Notes under the pieces: generated by a model
Seen by the model: the letters and a program-made list of their open reading frames with translations, nothing else
What the model was told of the DNA's origin: nothing
Databases searched by the model: none
NCBI GenBank assembly: GCA_018991295.1
Contig: JAGKSZ010000218.1
Coordinates: 1-5,132, forward strand
Length of the DNA: 5,132 bases
From: Porphyrobacter sp.
GTDB lineage: Bacteria > Pseudomonadota > Alphaproteobacteria > Sphingomonadales > Sphingomonadaceae
Direction of reading: 5' to 3'
Position numbers and translations under genes: made by a program
Part shown: piece by piece, positions 1-4,155 of the stretch
Position numbering within the stretch: position 1 is the first letter of the stretch
How the letters are laid out: each line of letters begins with the position of its first letter

Positions 1-252
1 GTGGTGGTGAGCGCGCGGGGGAGGTGGGGGCGGGGGGCATCGGGCTGGAGGAGGGAAACGGGGCGGGGGACCGCCAGGGGAATGCTCCTGTGAACGTCTT
101 TTGGTTAGGGGGGAGATATTGGCGCGGCCCCTAGATGCTGCGCTGCAAAATGGCAAGCATCCTCGGCGCTGGGGATGATCCGATGTGGTTTCGCTGTTCA
201 AACAGGCGTGATATGCATCGCGGCGGGGCGCATTTCGGGGGGGGAAACAATC
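1..252. other. G-rich non-coding stretch upstream of the dioxygenase gene
   Basis: I see no gene here that I can support. One frame stays open from base 3 to a TAG at 132-134 and would encode about 43 residues. It is dominated by GGG glycine codons, whereas the real genes in this window prefer GGC, and it resembles no family I know, so it could at most be the tail of a gene beyond the left edge. The first 80 bases are very G-rich on the plus strand. The part nearest the dioxygenase start has a G-run ribosome-binding region at 237-244 and a short dyad at 194-205. I could not find a convincing -35/-10 pair. Confidence 0.5.
17..80 (+). other. Two tandem G-quadruplex-type motifs
   Basis: G tracts fall at 17-21, 26-30, 32-37 and 42-44, separated by loops of 4, 1 and 4 bases. 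A second set falls at 53-55, 60-63, 65-69 and 77-80, with loops of 4, 1 and 7 bases. Both sets satisfy the usual rule of four tracts of at least three G with loops of 1-7. This is seen directly in the sequence. Whether the structures form in the cell or affect transcription is unknown. The composition is unlike the rest of the window. Confidence 0.6.
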
Positions 253-897
253 ATGGACGCACACATCAGATTATCGCGGCGCCATTTTACCGGGGCCGCA
301 CTGACCGCGGTAGGCCTGGCAGCCACCGGCAGCATCGCGCGCGCGGCAGAGCCTGCGCCCACGGCATGGGGCCCGCTCGGCCCGTTCTATCCGGTTATCC
401 GTCCGGGCGACGATGATTTCGACATGACCCAGATCAAGGGCAACGCCGGGCGCGCACTGGGCAGGGTGATCGAAGTGACCGGGCGCGTGCTCGATCGCAA
501 GGGCAACCCGGTGCGCGGCGCCGAGCTGGAGCTGTGGCAGTGCAATGCCGCCGGACGCTATGCCCATCCGGGCGATGTGGCGAGCGCGCCGCTCGATCCC
601 AATTTTCAGGGCTTTGCCCGGCTGGTGACCGGCCCCAGCGGCGAATGGCGCATCCGCACCATCAAGCCTTCAGGCTATGAAAGCCCGATCGGCTGGCGCA
701 CCCCGCACATCCATTTCGACATCAAGGGCCAGCAGGCGCGCCTCATCACGCAGATGTATTTCACCGAGGATTACGCCACCAATTCCAAGGACCAGCTTTA
801 CAATATGCTGGGCGATGATGCGGTGACCGCCATGGCCCAGCAGCAAGCCGAAGCTGCCGATCGTTACCGCTGGGACATCGTCCTGATCGAAAGCTGA
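253..897 (+). CDS. Tat-exported intradiol ring-cleavage dioxygenase (protocatechuate 3,4-dioxygenase beta-like)
   Basis: The 214-residue product belongs to the intradiol dioxygenase family, which uses non-haem Fe(III) to split catechol-type rings between the two hydroxyls. All four expected iron ligands are visible: Tyr103 (in WQCNAAGRY), Tyr142 (KPSGY), and His152 and His154 (PHIHF), with the conserved Arg149 just before them. The stretches LDPNFQGFARL and LITQMYF are also typical of PcaH. Spacing between the two tyrosines (39) equals that of the Pseudomonas putida enzyme (Tyr408/Tyr447), but Tyr142 to His152 is 10 residues instead of 13, so an active-site loop is shorter. The N-terminus carries a twin-arginine signal (SRRHF at residues 8-12, then a hydrophobic stretch, with likely cleavage after ARA near residue 31), which predicts folded export to the periplasm. 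I chose the ATG at 253 because a G-run lies 8 bases upstream and the Tat motif then sits near the N-terminus; an in-frame ATG at 175 would add 26 atypical residues. No alpha subunit or catabolic gene is adjacent. The substrate is unknown. Confidence 0.95.
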   Translation: MDAHIRLSRRHFTGAALTAVGLAATGSIARAAEPAPTAWGPLGPFYPVIRPGDDDFDMTQIKGNAGRALGRVIEVTGRVLDRKGNPVRGAELELWQCNAAGRYAHPGDVASAPLDPNFQGFARLVTGPSGEWRIRTIKPSGYESPIGWRTPHIHFDIKGQQARLITQMYFTEDYATNSKDQLYNMLGDDAVTAMAQQQAEAADRYRWDIVLIES

Positions 898-919
898 TTG
901 GGGATCAGCCAGGCTTTTT
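893..919. terminator. Shared hairpin terminator between convergent genes
   Basis: A perfect 6-bp stem (GCTGAT at 893-898, ATCAGC at 904-909) encloses a 5-base loop and is followed by five Ts at 915-919 on the plus strand. On the minus strand the same stem is followed by only three Ts, so termination should be stronger for the dioxygenase transcript. Both genes end inside the stem: TGA at 895-897 and the complementary stop at 905-907 pair with each other. The short stem and the 5-base gap to the T run make it a modest terminator. Confidence 0.55.
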
Positions 920-1411
920 CGATCCGATGATGATCTGCCCGGTGGTGGGCTCACCATCGGTGGCCGTGACCGAAAGGGACGATCCATCGGCCTTTCGCTC
1001 GCCGCCGATCATGCGCGTGCCATTGGTGTTCATTTCGAGCTGGATGTCAAAACCTGCCGCCTTGGCCGCATCGCGGTAATGGGCGACAACCCGTTCGGCA
1101 GCGGCATCCGCCTCGAAGGTGACCATCGTGCCCTGCCCGTCGGGCTGGTTGACGATGGTGTTGGCGACCACCTTGGAGCCGGGGAACAGGGTGAAGCCGG
1201 CGGGCAGGCTGACCGGCACATTGGTGCCCGATCGCAAGGTGGCCTCACCATCGGGCCCGTCGATCGTCATGGTCGTCTCGCCGCTGTCCTTGTCGATGGT
1301 ATATTCGGCGTCCTTGCCATCTGCGGTCTTGAATTCGCCCGAGGTTTCCGAACCGCAAGCCGCCAGCATCAGGCCAAGGCTGCCTGCAAGAATTAGGGCC
1401 GTGCCGCGCAT
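905..1411 (-). CDS. Predicted lipoprotein of unknown function
   Basis: The gene encodes 168 residues. The N-terminus is a lipoprotein signal peptide: MRG, a hydrophobic run, and the lipobox LAAC with the acylated cysteine at residue 19. Gly follows the cysteine, not Asp, so outer-membrane sorting is expected. The mature part is polar and soluble: an acidic, Thr/Gly-rich segment (about 20-60), then a segment with SLPAGFTLFPGSKVV (about 67-81), then a predicted helix with VVAHYRDAAKAAGFDIQ (about 107-123) and a C-terminal strand-like region. I recognise no characterised family. The start at 1411 is supported by a strong GGGGGAG site 7 bases upstream; an in-frame ATG at 1453 would add 14 charged residues before the signal peptide and is less likely. 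It lies 63 bp downstream of holC on the same strand and may be part of that operon or have its own promoter. Confidence 0.82.
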   Translation of the reverse strand: MRGTALILAGSLGLMLAACGSETSGEFKTADGKDAEYTIDKDSGETTMTIDGPDGEATLRSGTNVPVSLPAGFTLFPGSKVVANTIVNQPDGQGTMVTFEADAAAERVVAHYRDAAKAAGFDIQLEMNTNGTRMIGGERKADGSSLSVTATDGEPTTGQIIIGSKKPG

Positions 1412-1418
1412 TATCCAT

Positions 1419-1425
1419 CTCCCCC
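1419..1425 (-). promoter_or_regulatory. Strong ribosome-binding site of the lipoprotein gene
   Basis: GGGGGAG on the minus strand lies 7 bases before the ATG at 1411. It fixes that start over the in-frame ATG 42 bases further upstream. It is the clearest Shine-Dalgarno match in the window. Confidence 0.75.
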
Positions 1426-1474
1426 GTTGGTTGCCGGGGCGAGTGTCCCTCAAACCGGCGCGCGGGGCAAGTCC

Positions 1475-1906
1475 CTAGCCCTTGCGCTCCCAGCGGCCGT
1501 TTTCCTGCGCGAAATAGGCACGCTCGATGCCGCGTCCGTCCTGCGCACGCCAGGCTGCGCGGGCTTCGGCGGCGCGATCAGGGGGGAACAGCAGAAAGGT
1601 GCGCGCAAAGCCCTCGGCCTCGCGGAAGGTGCCATCGGCAAGGATCAGATGGCTCGCCCCGTTGGCAGCGACAGGTTCGTCCGCCAGCAGGATCGGCTGG
1701 CGATCCGCGCCGGGGCTGCCTGCCTCGCCATTGGCAAGGAAGCTGTCCGCCCCGCCTTCCCACAGCGCACGGGAAATGGCGGCACGCTGTTCGGGCGCAG
1801 CAGCGACAACCAGCACCCGTTCCCCCGCCGCCAGCGTGCGCTTGGCGATCAAGGCAACCACCTTTTCGATGGGATCATCGGTGACCTGCCAGAAATCGAG
1901 CTTCAT
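1475..1906 (-). CDS. holC: DNA polymerase III chi subunit
   Basis: The 143-residue product matches the HolC family in length and layout. In E. coli, chi pairs with psi in the clamp-loader assembly and binds the C-terminus of single-stranded-DNA-binding protein, linking the replicase to SSB-coated DNA. Visible family features are an N-terminal strand with Trp6, a DDPIEKVV helix (10-17), GERVLVVA (28-35), AISRALW (43-49), the DRQPILL strand (68-74), the ADG turn (90-92), ARAAW (115-119) and the closing YFAQENGRW (131-139). The ATG at 1906 has GAGGA 9 bases upstream and overlaps the stop of the preceding gene in an ATGA arrangement, so its translation is probably coupled to that gene. It lies downstream of pepA with two small genes between; a pepA-holC neighbourhood is also known in E. 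coli. A psi (HolD) partner is not present here. Confidence 0.92.
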   Translation of the reverse strand: MKLDFWQVTDDPIEKVVALIAKRTLAAGERVLVVAAAPEQRAAISRALWEGGADSFLANGEAGSPGADRQPILLADEPVAANGASHLILADGTFREAEGFARTFLLFPPDRAAEARAAWRAQDGRGIERAYFAQENGRWERKG

Positions 1907-2322
1907 GGCTGAGAGTCCTCGCCCGCGTCATGCCGGGCGCGCAGGCGTTCGAACAGCAGGAACAGCAGGCCCCAGCACAGCATCATGGACAGGAAAGGCA
2001 CCGGAAACAGCACGCCCGCATCGCCTTCCAGCATCGCAATCCCGAGGCCCGGCAATGGCATCGGCAGCCAGCGGTCATCAACATGGATCAGCACCCCGGG
2101 CGCAAGCGTCAGTGCCGCAAAGCCTGCGACAACCGCATCGGCCTCGCGGGTGCCAAGATGGCGGCGACGGCGAAACAGAGAGACGACAAGCACGATCAGC
2201 GCAAGAAGGGCCAGAACGGCCCACCAGAAGGCCCGCCCGATCCCGGAAAAATCGCTCGCCAGCGCGGGGCTTGCCGCACACAGCAAGGCGGTCGCCAGTC
2301 CCAGACGCAGCGCCTTTTCCAC
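1903..2322 (-). CDS. Small membrane protein of unknown function
   Basis: The GTG-started product is 139 residues long. It begins with a signal-peptide-like segment (EKALRLGLATALLCAASPALAS, likely cleavage near residue 22) and has three hydrophobic segments: about 31-50 (followed by RRRRH), about 62-82 and about 102-124. A Pro/Leu-rich linker (WLPMPLPGLG, 85-94) separates the second from the third. The tail is charged and hydrophilic. I recognise no family. The start at 2322 has GGGAGG 6 bases upstream and lies 2 bp after the stop of the DUF2256 gene. A GTG at 2328 would add two residues and create a GTGA overlap with that stop, but leaves no room for the same ribosome site. Its stop overlaps the holC start by four bases. 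Tight packing implies co-expression with holC and the DUF2256 gene; it does not reveal the function. Confidence 0.8.
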   Translation of the reverse strand: MEKALRLGLATALLCAASPALASDFSGIGRAFWWAVLALLALIVLVVSLFRRRRHLGTREADAVVAGFAALTLAPGVLIHVDDRWLPMPLPGLGIAMLEGDAGVLFPVPFLSMMLCWGLLFLLFERLRARHDAGEDSQP

Positions 2323-2324
2323 CC

Positions 2325-2471
2325 TCACCCTCCCTTGCCCCTGCGACAGCGGTCGGAACAATACTTCACATTGTCCCAATCGCGCTCCCACTTCTTGCGC
2401 CACGTGAAGGGCAGCCCGCAGGCGAGGCAGGTTTTGGTCGGCAGATCCGATTTCTTGCGCATCTTCGGCAT
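2325..2471 (-). CDS. DUF2256 family small zinc-finger-like protein
   Basis: This 48-residue gene reads as a complete DUF2256 protein: the KSDLPTKTC opening, a first Cys pair (C15-x2-C18), the block PFTWRKKWERDW (21-32), a second pair (C38-x3-C42, in YCSDRC) and a basic tail. Four cysteines in two close pairs suggest one bound zinc; the basic Trp-rich middle could contact nucleic acid, but the biochemical role is not known. The ATG at 2471 gives the full family N-terminus (MPKMRKK); an internal ATG at 2462 would remove three residues. The ribosome-binding site is weak. It follows pepA after a 99-bp gap and runs directly into the next gene. As I recall, members in other bacteria often sit near photolyase/cryptochrome-like genes; none is present here. 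Confidence 0.93.
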   Translation of the reverse strand: MPKMRKKSDLPTKTCLACGLPFTWRKKWERDWDNVKYCSDRCRRGKGG

Positions 2472-2488
2472 TTTTGTTGGCCTACCGC

Positions 2489-2504
2489 TCCGCTACTTGA
2501 GGCC
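2489..2504. repeat. 16-bp direct repeat, copy 1
   Basis: The sequence TCCGCTACTTGAGGCC matches the copy at 2544-2559 in 15 of 16 positions. The copies are 55 bp apart start to start, roughly five helical turns, and in the same orientation. The match stops abruptly outside the 16 bases. It could be a paired protein-binding site or a remnant of a small intergenic repeat. Confidence 0.6.
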
Positions 2505-2543
2505 TGCCTGACCTATCGGTTCGGCCTGCGGCTGTGCTTCGCG

Positions 2544-2559
2544 TCCGCTACCTGAGGCC
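2544..2559. repeat. 16-bp direct repeat, copy 2
   Basis: The sequence TCCGCTACCTGAGGCC differs from copy 1 only by C for T at the ninth base. It ends 11 bp before the pepA stop codon complement, so it lies in the 3' untranslated region of pepA. Confidence 0.6.
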
Positions 2560-2570
2560 GGAAATACGGA

Positions 2571-4031
2571 TCAACCTTCGACCACATCCCGGACGAACTG
2601 GTCGAGCAGGCGCACGCCGTATCCGGTTGCGCCCTTGTCCCAGGTGTGGCCGGGCTTGTTCGACCAGACCATCCCCGCGATGTCCAAATGCGCCCACGGG
2701 GTGCCGTCCTTGATGAAACGCTGGAGGAACTGCGCAGCGGTGATCGACCCTGCCTCACGCGGGCCGACATTCTTGATGTCAGCGACGGGCGAATCGATCA
2801 GCTTGTCGTAACTGGGGCCCAGCGGCATCCGCCACAGCTTGTCGCCGCTGGTCTGGCCCGCGGCGGTCAGCTGGCTCGCCAGCGTATCGTCATTGGCGAA
2901 CATGCCGCCATATTCATGGCCGAGGCTGATGATCATCGCGCCGGTCAGCGTGGCAAGGTCGACGATCCGCGCAGGGCTGTACCGCTCCTGCGCCCAGTGG
3001 AGCGCATCGCACAGCACCAGCCGCCCTTCGGCATCGGTGTTGAGCACTTCGACGGTCTGCCCGCTCATGGTGGTCACAACATCGCCGGGGCGCTGGGCCT
3101 TGCCGTCGGGCATGTTTTCAACCAGGCCCATGACGCCGATGATATTGGCGCGGGCCTTGCGAGTGACAAGCGCCAGCATTGCGCCAGCCACTGCGCCGGC
3201 ACCGCCCATGTCCCACTTCATGTCTTCCATGCCCGGCGGCGGCTTCAGCGAAATGCCGCCCGTATCGAAGGTCACGCCCTTGCCGACGAACACGGTCGGC
3301 TTGTCGCCCGCCGCGCCGCCGTTCCAGCGGATCGCCAGCAGCTTGGATTCGCGTTCGGACCCCTGCCCCACGCCCACCAGCGCGCCCATGCCGAGCGCGC
3401 GCATTTCTTCCTCGCCCAGCACGGTGATTTCCGCAGCCGTGCCTTCGAACGCCTTCTGGCAGGCCGCCACGAAGGTTTCGGGATAGATGATGTTGGCCGG
3501 TTCGGTCACCAGCTGGCGAGTGAATTCGACCCCCTTGGCAAGCGCCGCTTCACGCTCCCAGGCAGCCGCCGTGCCTTCGGGCGCGCCCGTCACGTGGACT
3601 GCGGCGAGCGAGGGGCGCTTGTCGGCGGCAAGGCGCGTGCGGTAGGCATCGTGCCGCCATGCGCGCAGCCGCAGCGCCAGCAGCACCGCCGCTGCATCCT
3701 CTGCCGAAAGCCCCGCCCCGCCCAGATCGAGCACCATCGCCGTCTCGCCCGAGACGAGATATTTGGCGGTCAGCGCCGCACCTGCGCGTTCGCAATTGGC
3801 GCGGCGATCGGCAGCGTCAGCGTCCCCCAGCCCGGCCAGCGCGATCCGCTTCACCGCGCCATCTGCATGGGCAAACCCTTCAAAGGTCTGGCCTGCGCGC
3901 CCGGAAAACTTCGAGACCGACGCACCTTCGGCCAGCGCCGCATCGAGGCCGGTCAGCGCCTGTCCCTGATTGACGAGGCGCGCATGGAGGCGGACATCAG
4001 CAGGGGCGGCGTCGGTAAGATGGATCTGCAT
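2571..4031 (-). CDS. pepA: Leucyl aminopeptidase (M17 cytosol aminopeptidase)
   Basis: The 486-residue product is a full-length M17 aminopeptidase (E. coli PepA has 503), a cytoplasmic hexameric two-metal enzyme that removes N-terminal residues, preferring leucine, from peptides. The N-terminal domain covers about residues 1-150 and the catalytic domain about 165-480. All metal ligands can be placed: Lys251 (VGKG), Asp256 (FDTGG), Asp274 (KWDMGG), and Asp333 and Glu335 in the family signature NTDAEGRL (331-338). The catalytic Lys263 (SLKP) and Arg337 are also intact. The start at 4031 is supported by GGAG 5 bases upstream and by the usual N-terminus MQIHLTDA; an in-frame ATG at 4202 would add 57 residues and run into lptD. 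It leads the minus-strand cluster and diverges from lptD. E. coli PepA also binds DNA in site-specific recombination and carAB regulation; nothing here shows whether this one does. Confidence 0.98.
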   Translation of the reverse strand: MQIHLTDAAPADVRLHARLVNQGQALTGLDAALAEGASVSKFSGRAGQTFEGFAHADGAVKRIALAGLGDADAADRRANCERAGAALTAKYLVSGETAMVLDLGGAGLSAEDAAAVLLALRLRAWRHDAYRTRLAADKRPSLAAVHVTGAPEGTAAAWEREAALAKGVEFTRQLVTEPANIIYPETFVAACQKAFEGTAAEITVLGEEEMRALGMGALVGVGQGSERESKLLAIRWNGGAAGDKPTVFVGKGVTFDTGGISLKPPPGMEDMKWDMGGAGAVAGAMLALVTRKARANIIGVMGLVENMPDGKAQRPGDVVTTMSGQTVEVLNTDAEGRLVLCDALHWAQERYSPARIVDLATLTGAMIISLGHEYGGMFANDDTLASQLTAAGQTSGDKLWRMPLGPSYDKLIDSPVADIKNVGPREAGSITAAQFLQRFIKDGTPWAHLDIAGMVWSNKPGHTWDKGATGYGVRLLDQFVRDVVEG

Positions 4032-4155
4032 GAGAACTCCGAAAGACACTGAAAAGCAGGCACGTGGCAGGGCGCCGGAAAGCTGCGACAGACCGCGCCT
4101 GTATAGGGCGCAATGGCGATTGCGATTAGGCCCGAGCGGTGCAATAGGCAAGGCC
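4032..4155. promoter_or_regulatory. Divergent pepA/lptD intergenic region
   Basis: These 124 bp must hold the promoters of both pepA (leftward) and lptD (rightward) unless one is read from further away. A ribosome site for pepA (GGAG on the minus strand, 4037-4040) is clear. For lptD there is only a weak AGG at 4146-4148, 7 bases from the ATG. TATAGG (plus, 4102-4107) and its complement are weak -10 candidates; no matching -35 hexamer is obvious in either direction, as is common in alphaproteobacteria. A perfect inverted repeat lies at 4109-4124. Confidence 0.6.
4109..4124. repeat. 6-bp perfect inverted repeat in the divergent promoter region
   Basis: CGCAAT at 4109-4114 and ATTGCG at 4119-4124 flank a 4-base GGCG centre. 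It lies 32-47 bp before the lptD start and directly beside the TATAGG motif. It could be an operator or a small hairpin in the lptD leader. The GCAAT core recurs at 4141-4145. A chance dyad of this size is possible. Confidence 0.45.

Larger units (their letters stand above)
2472..2570. other. pepA-DUF2256 intergenic gap
   Basis: This is the only sizeable gap inside the minus-strand cluster. It holds two copies of a 16-bp direct repeat and, around the copy nearest the DUF2256 gene, a loose GGCCT/AGGCC inverted pair (2479-2504). No terminator with a T run and no convincing promoter is visible. It may separate pepA from the downstream small genes as a distinct transcription unit, or may be a processing or attenuation region. 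Confidence 0.4.

Noticed and set aside
3..134. Open frame on the plus strand that could be the C-terminal tail of a gene beyond the left edge
   Set aside because: Its glycine codons are mostly GGG, its later codons lose GC bias at the third position, and the peptide resembles nothing I know. Without the sequence to the left it cannot be called a gene.
119..178. Tiny TTG-started frame of 19 residues after a GGGGGGAG-like site
   Set aside because: A G-run is expected by chance in this G-rich stretch, the peptide has no recognisable feature, and no attenuator structure accompanies it.
175..252. Longer N-terminus for the dioxygenase from the ATG at 175
   Set aside because: It would place 26 extra residues, including two cysteines, before the Tat motif; the ATG at 253 has a G-rich ribosome site and gives a normal twin-arginine signal.
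1412..1474. Possible holC terminator or separate lipoprotein promoter in the 63-bp gap
   Set aside because: I found GC-rich patches but no stem followed by a T run and no paired promoter hexamers.
2323..2403. Extended N-terminus of the membrane protein from the ATG at 2403
   Set aside because: This part overlaps the DUF2256 gene in another frame and would bury the signal peptide; the GTG at 2322 has a well-spaced ribosome site.
1527..2555. Long plus-strand open frame opposite holC and the small genes
   Set aside because: It lies antisense to three genes with recognisable or well-formed products; its Arg/Pro/Ala/Ser-rich peptide is typical of a high-GC shadow frame.
2646..4052. 468-residue plus-strand open frame opposite pepA
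   Set aside because: It is the antisense shadow of a full-length aminopeptidase with all catalytic residues; the peptide is His/Arg/Gly-rich with no domain.
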